A DNA stretch of 64,000 nt from CAYVTD01 sp964454445 (GCA_964454445.1 CAYVTD010000004.1:27405-91404); one strand, 5' to 3'. Counted from the stretch's first letter, positions 1-9,738 are shown. Translations and numbers: made by a program. The notes: generated by a model not told the origin, from the sequence alone.

Positions 1-1010
1 TTGCCTGTATCGACAGAAGAAAAGTAGAGACTTTGACTGTTAGGCGCCCAGACTGTGTTGCCAACCCATTGTCCAAATTTGTCAGTCAAATCTCTTATCC
101 GGCTGCTTTGACGGTTGTATAACATTAAACGAACGCGATCCGATTCAAAACCTGCCCTAGCTTGGCTATGGAAAGCAATTTCCCTACCATCTGGGGAATA
201 CATCGGATTCATATCGAATCCGGGCAATTCTTGGGTTATGTTTTTCGCTTTGCCACCTAATGTTGGGACAACATAGATATCAGAATTAGTGCTAGTTGCG
301 TAATTATCGACCTTTTTTGCTGTATAGGCAATTTCAGTGCCGTTAGGTGCCCAGGCAATCTGTTCTCTTCCGCCGAAAGGCTTCAAAGGAGTATCGACTT
401 TTTCCTGAGGCATCATGTCACGAGGCTCCCCGCCTTCGGCAGGAACCACGAAAAGATGCCTGTATTTCTCATCATTCCACTCGTCCCAGTGTCTAATAGG
501 TAATTTATCGTAAATTCTGGCATTTACTTCTTTCAAATCAGGGTATTTTTCTACAATAGTTTGCTCTAGTTTTACATCTGAAGTAAATGCAAGATACTTG
601 CCATCGGGCGACCAGAGCAGATTAGAGACTCCATTTTCCATATCAGTAATTTGCTTGCCCTCGCCGCCTTCCAAACTGAGAGTATATGCCTGTGGCTTGC
701 CACTTCTATCAGATATAAAACCAAAACGTTTACTGTCGGGCGCCCAGGTAGGATTATAATTTGCTTTGCCATTATAAGTTAATCTGACAGGTTCGCCGCC
801 AAGCGCAGGCATCATATAAATATCGCTTTTTGATGTATTTTTTTCAACACAGGGGGTGTTCATGGTAAATAATATTAACCTGCCATCTGGTGAAAGTTCT
901 ACCTCAGTAATTTTTTTCATTTCAGAGAGTTTTTCGACAGTCATTTTTTCTGCTTTTAACGGAAAAAACGCCAATACAAAGATGCTAATGATAATCAAGT
1001 AGTTTTTCAT
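1..1010 (-). CDS. S9-family peptidase (DPP/acylaminoacyl-peptidase type), N-terminal part, truncated by window edge
   Basis: The frame is open from an ATG at 1010 to the window edge, about 336 residues. It begins with a signal peptide (MKNYLIIIS, hydrophobic to about residue 20). The rest consists of TolB/WD40-like beta-propeller blades with repeated phrases of the type SPDGR, WAPDSK, WSPDGKYLAF and YSPDGREIAF. This is the propeller half of secreted S9 peptidases, in which the propeller gates a C-terminal alpha/beta-hydrolase. The catalytic Ser-Asp-His domain would lie to the left of the window and cannot be seen, so a TolB-like propeller protein without a hydrolase domain remains possible. 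It lies downstream of the Fe-S oxidoreductase gene on the same strand, 145 bp away, with no clear terminator between. Confidence 0.75.
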   Translation of the reverse strand, partial: MKNYLIIISIFVLAFFPLKAEKMTVEKLSEMKKITEVELSPDGRLILFTMNTPCVEKNTSKSDIYMMPALGGEPVRLTYNGKANYNPTWAPDSKRFGFISDRSGKPQAYTLSLEGGEGKQITDMENGVSNLLWSPDGKYLAFTSDVKLEQTIVEKYPDLKEVNARIYDKLPIRHWDEWNDEKYRHLFVVPAEGGEPRDMMPQEKVDTPLKPFGGREQIAWAPNGTEIAYTAKKVDNYATSTNSDIYVVPTLGGKAKNITQELPGFDMNPMYSPDGREIAFHSQARAGFESDRVRLMLYNRQSSRIRDLTDKFGQWVGNTVWAPNSQSLYFSSVDTG

Positions 1011-1155
1011 TTCTATTACTCCGTTTCTTTAAAAAAATAAACAAATCAATTTCTAAAGATTAAATTTAATAAAGAACTGACTTATAGCCAATTTTTTTAT
1101 TAAATATATTAGATTTTGATATGCTTATTTTATTATTAAAAAAAAGCGAATGAAA

Positions 1156-3249
1156 CTAGTCTGCTATGTTTTCGAGAATGATTTCTGCAATGTCGAGAGC
1201 AAATACTTCTTCGTCTTTATCTTTTGCCTTTATTCCGTCGGAGATCATTGTCATGCAAAATGGGCAATTTGCAGCAATCGTTTTTACGCCTGTTGCAAGG
1301 AGTTCCTCTGTTCTTTCGATATTAACCCTCTTTCCGGCGGTTTCTTCCATAAACATTTGTCCTCCACCTGCTCCACAACAGAAGCCTCTGTCGCGTGTTC
1401 TTTCCGGTTCTATGATGTTTAAACCCGGTACTTTCAATAAAAGCGAGCGTGGAGCATCATAAATATCATTATATCTGCCAAGATAGCACGAATCATGGTA
1501 AGTTATTGTTTTTGGTGAAGTCTTTTTCAATTTGAGCTTACCAGCTTCAATTAATTCATTTAAGAAAGTGGAATGGTGGACGACTTCGAGCTTAGCACCG
1601 AAAGCAGGATAATCATTTTTGAAAGTATTGAAGCAATGCGGGCAAATGGTAACAATTTTCTTGACATTGTAATTATTAAATGTTTCGATGTTCATTTTAA
1701 TAAGCATGTCGGCAAGATACTCGTTGCCTGTTCGACGTGCCAGATCTCCGTTGCACTGCTCTTCGGTGCCGAGAATGGCAAAATTAATACCAGCTTTTTG
1801 TAATAACTTGGCAAATGCGACAGAAATCTTCTTTGCCCTGTCGTCGTAACTGCCAGCACATCCGACCCAAAAGAGAATATCAAAATCAGGATGCTCGGCA
1901 GCTGTTTTAATGCCAAGACCTTCAGCCCAATCTGCCCGCTCCATAGGCGAAAAAGCCCAGGGCGAAGCATTGTTTTCCATGTTTGCAAATGATGATTGGA
2001 GTAAAGTCGGAAAATTGGATTCCATCATCACAAGACTGCGTCTCATTCCTACTATCGCAGGCACATGCTCGTTGTTTACAGGACATTCCTGCATACAAGC
2101 ACCGCAAGTGGTGCATTGCCAAAGCGCTTCGACAGATTCGTATTCGCCGATGAAAGGTTTCTCAAGAATTGCTTTTTCTCGGTCGGATAGCTCAGCAGCT
2201 TCGCCTTTGGCTAGATTCTTTTGCTTAAGCATTATTGCGGCAGCATCTTTTGTTCTCTTTCTAATCTGAACAATGACTTCTTGTGGATTTAGCTCTTTTC
2301 CTGTCAAATTAGCCGGGCAAACCGCAGTACATCTGCCGCAATGAGTGCAGGTATATCCATCAAAAAGTGATTTCCAAGAAAAATCATTGATGTCAACAAC
2401 ACCGAATTTTTCGACTCCTTCTTCTTCAAAATTAATTCTTTCGATAGTATTGACAGGAGCAACAGGTGAAAAAAATACGTTTAAAATAGATGTGTAAACG
2501 TGGAGGTGTTTCGAGTAAGGGAGATAGTTCATAAATGCAAGAATGACAAGAATATGTACCCACCAGCAGATTTCATATAATATTTTTGCTCCATCATATG
2601 AAATCAATGTGGAAATGGCAGCAGCTACCGGCTGAAAAGCCCAATCACTTGCGGGATAGATAATAATAGCCGATGCTTTTTCAAGCATAAGCGAACTAAT
2701 TATAACAAAGATTGCTCCCAAAACAGCAAGAGCGTCCTTTTTTTCTTCGGCATCGCCACGCAAACGTGGTATTTTTACGACAAACCTGCGAAAAAAGGCA
2801 AATATAACCATTGCAAATACGATTACTATAAAAACGTCAGTGAAAAAAGTAATTATTGTATATAGCGGACCGAGAAAACTCCAGCTAAAACTATGGTAAA
2901 AACCTTGGAAAACAGACTCGGAAGCAGTAAACAACAATATAAGAAAGCCCCAGAAGATGCCTGCGTGCAAAGGTCCGGCTGCAGAATCGCGGAAAATCTT
3001 GCTTTGCAGAAAAGCGACTTTAATCGTATGGATAATTCTGAGTCCGATATTGTCCCAACGGACATCTGGCTTGGCGATAGTTAATTGCAAATAAAGCTTT
3101 TTCAAACTTAAGTAAAGAAAAATCAATGAAAAAGCAAAGATAAAAGCGAAAACTATTGTTTTAATCATAATTGTGGCGCTATTTATTGATAATAAATAAT
3201 TATTTTTGAAATCAACTTTTACAACATCTTTTGTTATAACATTTTTCAC
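1156..3249 (-). CDS. Membrane-bound (Fe-S) oxidoreductase, HdrD/GlpC-like, probable EtfD-type electron carrier
   Basis: This is a 697-residue fusion. The N-terminal half (about residues 30-265) carries five to six membrane helices resembling the nitrate-reductase gamma / HdrE haem b domain. Next come two 4Fe-4S motifs, CTHCGRCTAVCP (301-312) and CTTCGACMQECP (379-390), and two CCG-type domains with hallmark cysteines (CPHCF near 536, DSCYLGRY near 587, GFCCGAGGG near 623). Proteins of this architecture (EtfD/EMO) pass electrons from electron-transfer flavoprotein, and so from fatty acyl-CoA dehydrogenation, to menaquinone. Neither etfAB nor an acyl-CoA dehydrogenase lies in the window, so the donor is inferred. 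The start is GTG at 3249, but ATG at 3168, directly before the first membrane helix, is an equally good start and gives 670 residues. Confidence 0.8.
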   Translation of the reverse strand: MKNVITKDVVKVDFKNNYLLSINSATIMIKTIVFAFIFAFSLIFLYLSLKKLYLQLTIAKPDVRWDNIGLRIIHTIKVAFLQSKIFRDSAAGPLHAGIFWGFLILLFTASESVFQGFYHSFSWSFLGPLYTIITFFTDVFIVIVFAMVIFAFFRRFVVKIPRLRGDAEEKKDALAVLGAIFVIISSLMLEKASAIIIYPASDWAFQPVAAAISTLISYDGAKILYEICWWVHILVILAFMNYLPYSKHLHVYTSILNVFFSPVAPVNTIERINFEEEGVEKFGVVDINDFSWKSLFDGYTCTHCGRCTAVCPANLTGKELNPQEVIVQIRKRTKDAAAIMLKQKNLAKGEAAELSDREKAILEKPFIGEYESVEALWQCTTCGACMQECPVNNEHVPAIVGMRRSLVMMESNFPTLLQSSFANMENNASPWAFSPMERADWAEGLGIKTAAEHPDFDILFWVGCAGSYDDRAKKISVAFAKLLQKAGINFAILGTEEQCNGDLARRTGNEYLADMLIKMNIETFNNYNVKKIVTICPHCFNTFKNDYPAFGAKLEVVHHSTFLNELIEAGKLKLKKTSPKTITYHDSCYLGRYNDIYDAPRSLLLKVPGLNIIEPERTRDRGFCCGAGGGQMFMEETAGKRVNIERTEELLATGVKTIAANCPFCMTMISDGIKAKDKDEEVFALDIAEIILENIAD

Positions 3250-3351
3250 AATATCTTAAATTTATTGATTTGCAACAAAAAAAACTTAATAAAAAAGAAA
3301 TTCTGTAACATTTTTTCTTTATTTATTTTTTTTTATTAAAATATAATTCTA

Positions 3352-3380
3352 TTGGGCAAGTTTAATATTGTTTATATTTG
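3352..3380 (+). promoter_or_regulatory. Candidate Bacteroidota-type promoter for cheB
   Basis: TATATTTG at 3373-3380 matches the Bacteroidota -7 consensus TAnnTTTG, with a TTG at 3352-3354 about 18 bp upstream. It lies 21 bp before the cheB ATG. Short AT-rich matches are common by chance in this genome, so this is only a candidate. Confidence 0.3.
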
Positions 3381-3401
3381 ATAACAAAATACAATTTTTA
3401 T

Positions 3402-4517
3402 ATGGGTGCTATCCGGGTATTGGTTGTTGATGACTCTTATTTTATGCGTCAGGCAATAAGCAAGATTATTAGTGTTGATGGCATAGAAGTAATCGGCGAG
3501 GCAAGGAATGGCAAGGAAGCAATTGAAAAAGTGAAGGAGTTGGACCCCGACCTTGTAACTTTGGATATTGAAATGCCCGTAATGAATGGTTTGCAAGCGC
3601 TTGAAATCATAATGAAAGAACATCCTGTTGCCGTCCTAATGGTTTCCACACTTACCTCAGAAGGTGCCGAAGCGACAATCGATGCCATTTCGCTCGGAGC
3701 TATCGACTTTATAACAAAGCGAGCCGCCTTCAAAGAAATGGACAGCATTCGTGATGAATTAATTTCCAAAGTTAAAGAAGTCGGTGGCAGTCAATCATTG
3801 AAAAGGCAGATGATCCGGAAGCGTTTGCTTGGCAAGTCGATAAGCAAAGATAAACAAAAGCAGCCAGCCTCCCGCCCGAAAGTATCAGCAACGGCATCTG
3901 CAAAAGCAACAAACGTTTCAGGCAGACGCCGACCATCGCCTTCGGATATTCACATTGTTGCCATTGGCACTTCAACTGGCGGACCACCAGCATTACAAAA
4001 TGTTTTATGTCAACTGCCCGCCGATTTCCCCGTTCCTATTGTCGTCGTTCAACACATGCCTCCATTTTTTACTAAAACACTATCGATCCGGCTCGATAAA
4101 ATCTGCAAACTCACGGTAAAAGAAGCTGAAACCCAGGATGAACTCCTCCCCGGCAAAGTCTTTATTGCCCCCGGTGGGAAGCAAATGCTTATCAATAAAT
4201 TAAAAAAAATTATAATTAGCGATAATCCAAAAAACGAGCTTTACAAACCTTCTGTCAATGTTTTGTTCGATTCAGTTTTTGAAATTTATAATAGTAAGGC
4301 TCTTGGAGTAATTATGACGGGTATGGGACATGATGGCACAGAGGGCTTGAACAAGTTATTTAATGCAGGTGCTTATGTTTTAGCCCAAAGTGTCGATACT
4401 TGCGTTGTTGGCGGTATGCCTAAAACGGCTATAGCCGCTGGTGTCGTTGACGAAATTTATCCACTTGGCGAGCTTGCCGGGCAAATTGCTTTGTGTTTAG
4501 GAAAAAAGATTCATTAA
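3402..4517 (+). CDS. cheB: Chemotaxis response regulator protein-glutamate methylesterase
   Basis: This 371-residue protein has an N-terminal receiver domain (1-120) with phospho-acceptor Asp55 in LVTLDIEMP and Lys106 in ITKR. A basic/serine-rich linker (130-182) leads to a C-terminal methylesterase domain. The catalytic triad is visible as Ser191 in AIGTSTGGPP, His218 in VVQHMPP and Asp311 in GMGHDGTEGL. CheB removes methyl groups from, or deamidates, chemoreceptor glutamates/glutamines. The start was set at ATG 3402, because the frame upstream holds only a TTG inside the promoter-like element. No cheA, cheR, mcp or flagellar genes are in the window. The stop codon overlaps the next start (TAATG), implying translational coupling to the acidic protein downstream. 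An orphan CheB may serve gliding or pilus motility or another receptor system. Confidence 0.93.
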   Translation: MGAIRVLVVDDSYFMRQAISKIISVDGIEVIGEARNGKEAIEKVKELDPDLVTLDIEMPVMNGLQALEIIMKEHPVAVLMVSTLTSEGAEATIDAISLGAIDFITKRAAFKEMDSIRDELISKVKEVGGSQSLKRQMIRKRLLGKSISKDKQKQPASRPKVSATASAKATNVSGRRRPSPSDIHIVAIGTSTGGPPALQNVLCQLPADFPVPIVVVQHMPPFFTKTLSIRLDKICKLTVKEAETQDELLPGKVFIAPGGKQMLINKLKKIIISDNPKNELYKPSVNVLFDSVFEIYNSKALGVIMTGMGHDGTEGLNKLFNAGAYVLAQSVDTCVVGGMPKTAIAAGVVDEIYPLGELAGQIALCLGKKIH

Positions 4518-5578
4518 TGAAGCAAAAAACAACAAATATAAAATCAGAAAAAATCGAAGATAAAGCCTTATCTGACGAGGATATTGATGTTTTTTTTAAG
4601 GGCTCGCAGAATTACGATTACAACGAAGATACAATTATCCCAGTCTTTGCTGATGATGACATAAGCGACAAAAATCTTGACATCGAAACCGACAGCGAAC
4701 CATCTGAAGAAACAATTGTCAGCTCTGCTCAAAAACCACCCGTAAAAACTATTGATATTGGAAACATAAAATCAAAAATGTTTCTCAAAACGACGCCAAA
4801 AACCAAACCGCGAGAAATACATCAGGAGTTAATTACCCCCGAGTTTGCAGACTTGTCAGGCTTGCTCGATTACGATGAAGACCAAAGAAAACAAAATAAT
4901 TTTCGATATGAATATCTTCCTGATGAATTATTTGAAGAAGAAAGCACAACGCTCGAAAGCAATTTCCATGATTTCCTTGTTATGAGCAAAATCTCCGGGA
5001 AAAGTTCAGGTTTCGGCTCGTCGGCATTATATCCTTCTGAAAGAATAGTTGACAACGGGAAAAAAATTAAAATTTTCGACGACAAACATTCAAAAGCACA
5101 TAAAAATAGCGATTCAACAAAAGTAATTGTTAATAAAAACGAAGATGGCGTCATCGAGAGCATAGAAATTCAATGTAAATGTGGTGAAACTACCATTATA
5201 GATCTCGATTATACATCTCAAGATGAAAACGATGTGATTTTCTCAAAGATTGTACCTGACACCCCTGTAAAGATTGTTCCGAAAGAAAAACCCGAGAGTG
5301 TCCCTGTCGAATTTCGTAAGCCATCATCTGTTAAACAAGATAAGCCCAAGCTGGTCGAAGATTATCCCGTAAATTCTTTTACAAATACCGATGAAGAAAA
5401 TGACGATTCTGCTGCAGAATTATTCCTCGATTTCAGTGATCTCAGAGAAGATGTTGATGTATTAGAAGAAGATGATGATAATAAGAATAATGATAGTATG
5501 TCAAATTCAGATTCGAAGTTAAATAATAACGACGACGACGAACCGTTGCTAACAATCGACGACTTAGATGATGTTTAA
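4517..5578 (+). CDS. Acidic protein of unknown function, coupled to cheB
   Basis: I do not recognise this 353-residue protein. Its first and last thirds are low-complexity and very rich in Asp, Glu, Ser and Asn, so probably disordered. The C-terminal 60 residues contain long D/E/N runs. A short better-ordered segment near residues 210-240 contains a Cys-x-Cys pair (IQCKCGETTIIDLDY) that could be a small beta-structured or metal-binding module. There is no signal peptide or membrane helix. The ATG at 4517 overlaps the cheB stop as TAATG; an in-frame GTG at 4493 inside cheB is less likely. The tight coupling suggests that it works with CheB, for example as a scaffold, but this is inference. Confidence 0.7.
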   Translation: MKQKTTNIKSEKIEDKALSDEDIDVFFKGSQNYDYNEDTIIPVFADDDISDKNLDIETDSEPSEETIVSSAQKPPVKTIDIGNIKSKMFLKTTPKTKPREIHQELITPEFADLSGLLDYDEDQRKQNNFRYEYLPDELFEEESTTLESNFHDFLVMSKISGKSSGFGSSALYPSERIVDNGKKIKIFDDKHSKAHKNSDSTKVIVNKNEDGVIESIEIQCKCGETTIIDLDYTSQDENDVIFSKIVPDTPVKIVPKEKPESVPVEFRKPSSVKQDKPKLVEDYPVNSFTNTDEENDDSAAELFLDFSDLREDVDVLEEDDDNKNNDSMSNSDSKLNNNDDDEPLLTIDDLDDV

Positions 5579-5606
5579 ATTCTCGAAAAGTTTTTATTAA
5601 GGTTGC

Positions 5607-5921
5607 TTAATACTCAATCTGAGTGTGCAGGGCTATTTCCTCTAAAATGCCGCTAACTTTCAAACACTCAGGCAAATCGCCATCGAAAACAACTGCCTTT
5701 CCCTTGAAATGCACTTCATTTGTCAGCTCTTCAGCACGGGCTCTACTGCAATTAGTCGCTTTGATTATTTGCTCGATAACTTCGTCGAAAGTATGCCATT
5801 CGTCGTTGAAAAGAATAACTTTGGCAGCAAAAGTTGTGCCATCGACCACCCCTACATCTTTTTCGTCATCAACAAGCGGATCAATAGAAGCATAATAATA
5901 TTTAGGAGCAAACCTTTTCAT
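5607..5921 (-). CDS. clpS: ATP-dependent Clp protease adaptor ClpS
   Basis: This is a small protein of 104 residues from ATG 5921; an alternative ATG at 5942 adds seven residues. The ClpS core is clear: VILFNDEWHTFDEVI (the NDxxxTFDEV signature, whose Asn-Asp contacts N-degron N-termini), then an RARAEELTNEVHFKGKAVV helix/turn and a C-terminal SGILEEIALHTQI helix. ClpS binds the ClpA N-domain and delivers N-end-rule substrates to ClpAP. The residues before the core form a longer acidic tail than in E. coli. It is convergent with the acidic cheB partner and divergent from nuoL. clpA is not in the window. Confidence 0.9.
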   Translation of the reverse strand: MKRFAPKYYYASIDPLVDDEKDVGVVDGTTFAAKVILFNDEWHTFDEVIEQIIKATNCSRARAEELTNEVHFKGKAVVFDGDLPECLKVSGILEEIALHTQIEY

Positions 5922-6124
5922 TTCACTGCAAAAATATAACATTTTTGTTATATATTAACAAGAAAAATTTGAATAATTTAATAGAAAATTTACAAAAAAT
6001 AAAAATTTTTCCTTTTTTTCGTTGTTTGTTCTGACGATGTTTCGTATTTTTAAAGATTGTTTGTAAAGATATTTGCAATATGTTTTTGATTAAAATGTTT
6101 CGGCAAGAGCAAAGGTAAGGTATT

Positions 6125-8101
6125 ATGTACGATTTGATATGCTTTGTACCATTACTGCCATTGATTGGTTTTCTGATAAATGGCTTATTCGGCAAATATT
6201 TGAAATATGAGAAGCTTATAGGCACAATTGCTTCTGTGGCTGTCGGTGGCTCATTTTTAATCTCACTGCTAATTTTCATCGAAATGCTTGGCTCGCCCCA
6301 AGAAAAACCATCGATAATAAGCGTTTTCGAATGGATAGCCGCTGGCAATTTAAGCGTTAATGTTGCCTACCAAGTGGATCAACTTTCTATACTTTTTTCG
6401 CTTGTAGTCTCAGGAGTTGGCTTCCTAATCCACGTCTATTCAATAGGCTATATGCACGGCGACAGGAGTTTCTACCGTTTCTTTGCCTATTTGAACTTGT
6501 TTATCTTTATGATGCTCAATCTGGTTCTTGCCAACAACTTCCTGCTAACATTTCTCGGCTGGGAAGGTGTAGGTTTATGTTCTTATCTTCTTATCGGCTT
6601 CTGGTATGATAAAAAATTTGAGGGAACAGGAATCGTCTGGACTGGAGACGCCGGCAACAAAGCATTCATCGTAAACAGAATCGGCGATTTCGGTTTTCTA
6701 ATTGCAATGTTCCTTATTTTTGTTACTTTTAATTCTCTCGAATACATTAGCGTCTCTCACAATGCAGCAACACAATCATCAAGTTTATACAATACTGGTT
6801 TGATTACGTCAATTACTTTATTGATGTTTCTCGGTTGCACGGGCAAATCGGCTCAGATACCGCTTGCAGTATGGCTTCCTGACGCTATGGCTGGTCCGAC
6901 GCCTGTTTCTGCGTTAATTCACGCCGCTACTATGGTTACAGCAGGCGTTTATTTAATTGCAAGAAATGCTGTATTGTTTTCGCTTGCCCCTGTATCGATG
7001 GGCATTGTAGCAGGAATCGGCATTGCCACTGCTTTCTTTGCCGCTACAATCGGCTTGGTGCAAAATGACTTTAAAAAAGTACTTGCATACTCAACTGTTA
7101 GCCAGCTTGGATTTATGTTTGCAGCGCTCGGAGTGGGAGCATTCACAGCAGGTATCTTCCACGTAATGACACACGCATTTTTCAAGGGCTTACTCTTTCT
7201 TGCAGCAGGAGCAGTTATCCACGGAATGCACGACGAGCAAAACATCAAGAGAATGGGTGGCTTAAAAAAATATATGCCATATACTTACTTTACCTTTTTC
7301 GTTGCCACTCTTGCCATCTCAGGAATTCCGTTTTTTAGCGGTTTCTTTTCGAAAGACGAAATTCTTTGGTATAATTTTTCATCAGGCGGGGTGATAATGT
7401 GGTTAATACTTGCAATAGCTGCTTTTTTCACCGCATTTTATATGTTCCGCTTGTTAAAACTCGTTTTCCACGGCAAAGAAAGATTTGACCACCATCATGT
7501 TCATCCGCACGAGGCACCTGCTTCGATGATTATTCCTCTTGTCATACTTGCTTTCCTTTCGGCATTTGGCGGTTTCCTCGGAGTGCCTCACGTGCTTGGT
7601 GGTTTCGTACATTTTCCAAATATGATGCACGATTGGCTGCACCCAATTTTTGCTCAGGCACAACAAATAATCGAACTTCACAAACCCGCAGAGTTAATCC
7701 CGGAAACTTACGAATATCTACTTATGGGAATATCTGTTATTGTGGCTTTAACGGGCATCCTCCTAGCAAATAAATTCTATTCAGACGAAAAATGGGAAAG
7801 ACCAAGATCTCTTGTTGCCCAATTTGGCAGCTTCTACAAGCTCTTATTGAACAAATACTTCCTCGACGAATTCTATTTTGCTTCGGTAATTAACCCTGTT
7901 GTAAACACCTCTCGTTCTTTCCTCTGGAAGATTTTCGATGTAAAATGGATAGACGGCTTTGTGAATGGCTCGGCTAGACTAACTGGTGGAGCCGGCGAAT
8001 TGCTTAGACGCATCCAATCGGGTATTGTGCAAAATTATGCTCTTTTAATGATGTTCGGCATTATTGTAATCATTGCCGGACTAGTCTTAACTATATATTA
8101 A
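6125..8101 (+). CDS. nuoL: NADH-quinone oxidoreductase subunit L
   Basis: This 658-residue polytopic membrane protein is the distal antiporter-like subunit of complex I. Recognisable features are the VDQLSILF entry segment, FLGWEGVGLCSYLLIGFWY, the proton-channel core AMAGPTPVSALIHAATMV, and LAYSTVSQLGFM with its conserved Lys/Ser context. A long C-terminal amphipathic helix and last membrane helix are typical of NuoL. The start ATG 6125 follows a purine-rich AGGTAAGG. It heads a three-gene run nuoL-nuoM-nuoN (39 and 50 bp gaps). The remaining complex I genes are not adjacent: nuoD and nuoF occur alone elsewhere in the window. Confidence 0.96.
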   Translation: MYDLICFVPLLPLIGFLINGLFGKYLKYEKLIGTIASVAVGGSFLISLLIFIEMLGSPQEKPSIISVFEWIAAGNLSVNVAYQVDQLSILFSLVVSGVGFLIHVYSIGYMHGDRSFYRFFAYLNLFIFMMLNLVLANNFLLTFLGWEGVGLCSYLLIGFWYDKKFEGTGIVWTGDAGNKAFIVNRIGDFGFLIAMFLIFVTFNSLEYISVSHNAATQSSSLYNTGLITSITLLMFLGCTGKSAQIPLAVWLPDAMAGPTPVSALIHAATMVTAGVYLIARNAVLFSLAPVSMGIVAGIGIATAFFAATIGLVQNDFKKVLAYSTVSQLGFMFAALGVGAFTAGIFHVMTHAFFKGLLFLAAGAVIHGMHDEQNIKRMGGLKKYMPYTYFTFFVATLAISGIPFFSGFFSKDEILWYNFSSGGVIMWLILAIAAFFTAFYMFRLLKLVFHGKERFDHHHVHPHEAPASMIIPLVILAFLSAFGGFLGVPHVLGGFVHFPNMMHDWLHPIFAQAQQIIELHKPAELIPETYEYLLMGISVIVALTGILLANKFYSDEKWERPRSLVAQFGSFYKLLLNKYFLDEFYFASVINPVVNTSRSFLWKIFDVKWIDGFVNGSARLTGGAGELLRRIQSGIVQNYALLMMFGIIVIIAGLVLTIY

Positions 8102-8140
8102 TAAATTTTTTTAATTTGTTGGACAAGAAGACGAAAAAAA

Positions 8141-9688
8141 ATGGCGGCTTTATTTATAACCCTTTTTCTTCCGCTGGCAGGCACTTTTCTGCTACTGTTT
8201 TTTAACAAAAATAATGTACGCACCATAAAAGCGGCGGCATTTATCATCTCACTTGCCACTTTCGCCGCATCGCTGGCTTTATATCTTAACTTCGATACGA
8301 GCAATGCCGGGATACAGTTCCTATTCGAAGCCGAGTGGATACCCTCAATGGACGCCGGTTTTCGCATCGGAATCGATGGCACCTCTATTTTGCTTATAAT
8401 GCTGACTACGTTTTTAACCCCAATAACCATATTCGCATCGCCCGGTGCAATACACAAACGGGAAAAAGAGTTTTATGTGATGATGCTCCTTCTGCAGTTT
8501 GCAATGACCGGAGTGTTTATGTCGCTCGACTTGCTCCTTTTCTACGTTTTCTGGGAATTGGTTATTATTCCGATGTATTTTATGATAGGCGTTTGGGGCG
8601 GTTTAAACAGAATATATTCCGCAGTAAAGTTCTTTCTTTTCACTGTTGTTGGCTCGCTGTTCATGCTCGTAGCCATTGTTTGGATAGGTGTTTACATAGG
8701 CTCGGAGGTTCTACACACAGAAGCAGGTTTCACATCAAACTTTTTATTGATACGCGAATTGTCTCCTCAAATAGCATCAAATGTACAAGATTGGCTGTTT
8801 ATTGCGTTTGCCTTGTCTTTTTGCATTAAAGTTCCAGTTTTTCCGCTCCATACTTGGCTACCTGATGCTCACACCGATGCACCAACGCCGGGCTCGGTTA
8901 TCTTGGCAGGCATTCTTCTGAAAATGGGTACTTATGGTTTGATACGTTTTAATATTGAACTCTTTCCAGCTTCGTCAATCACATTTGCACCATATATAGC
9001 AATACTTTCTGTCATAGGTATAATCTATGGGGCTCTTGTCTCGATGGTTCAAACAGACTATAAAAGACTTGTTGCTTATTCCTCAGTCAGCCATTTGGGT
9101 TTCGTTGTGTTAGGCATATTTTCGATGACAGAAACCGGCATTCAAGGAGCAATTATTCAGATGGTTAACCACGGACTTTCGACAGGAATGTTATTCCTTG
9201 TTGTTGGAATGATTTACGAAAGGCGCCATACCCGCGAAATTTCTGAATTTGGAGGAATTGCTCGTGTTATGCCTGCATATACCGTATTTTTTGCCATAGC
9301 AATGCTTGCATCGGTTGGTTTGCCCGGTTTGAATGGTTTCGTCGGCGAGTATTTGACGCTTATGGGTGCTTTTCAATCAACAGTTTTAAATTCTTATGTA
9401 TATACAATACTTGCTGCAACCGGCGTGATTTTCGCTGCTTGTTATTTACTCTGGATGTTCCAACGTGTGATGTTTGGAGAAAATAGCAATCCAAAAAATC
9501 ATAATCTCAAAGACTTAAGCGCAAACGAATGGATAACGCTTGTTCCAATAGTAATTTTTATTGTCTGGATAGGAGTCTATCCCAAATCGTTTTTAAAATA
9601 CTCTGAACAATCGACTAAAGCCCTTGTTGGCAAAGTTATTCAAGTGCAATCACTCCAAACATCTGATTTAATCAAGGGTGAGGAGTAA
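8141..9688 (+). CDS. nuoM: NADH-quinone oxidoreductase subunit M
   Basis: This 515-residue membrane protein is the second antiporter-like subunit of the complex I proton-pumping arm. Diagnostic segments include FYVFWELVIIPMYFMIG with the conserved membrane Glu, the FPLHTWLPDAHTDAPTPGS loop, and the LVAYSSVSHLGFVVLG helix. Length and order match the NuoM family. The ATG at 8141 opens 39 bp after nuoL stops, and the gene is followed by nuoN, so the three are probably one transcript. Confidence 0.96.
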   Translation: MAALFITLFLPLAGTFLLLFFNKNNVRTIKAAAFIISLATFAASLALYLNFDTSNAGIQFLFEAEWIPSMDAGFRIGIDGTSILLIMLTTFLTPITIFASPGAIHKREKEFYVMMLLLQFAMTGVFMSLDLLLFYVFWELVIIPMYFMIGVWGGLNRIYSAVKFFLFTVVGSLFMLVAIVWIGVYIGSEVLHTEAGFTSNFLLIRELSPQIASNVQDWLFIAFALSFCIKVPVFPLHTWLPDAHTDAPTPGSVILAGILLKMGTYGLIRFNIELFPASSITFAPYIAILSVIGIIYGALVSMVQTDYKRLVAYSSVSHLGFVVLGIFSMTETGIQGAIIQMVNHGLSTGMLFLVVGMIYERRHTREISEFGGIARVMPAYTVFFAIAMLASVGLPGLNGFVGEYLTLMGAFQSTVLNSYVYTILAATGVIFAACYLLWMFQRVMFGENSNPKNHNLKDLSANEWITLVPIVIFIVWIGVYPKSFLKYSEQSTKALVGKVIQVQSLQTSDLIKGEE

Positions 9689-9738
9689 ATAATCAATAAT
9701 CTTGTTTTCGTCTGGCTAATGATTACGGGAAATAAAAA

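Noticed and set aside
8335..8829. 164-residue open frame on the plus strand
   Set aside because: Inside nuoM in another frame; nuoM is certain and this frame has no domain.
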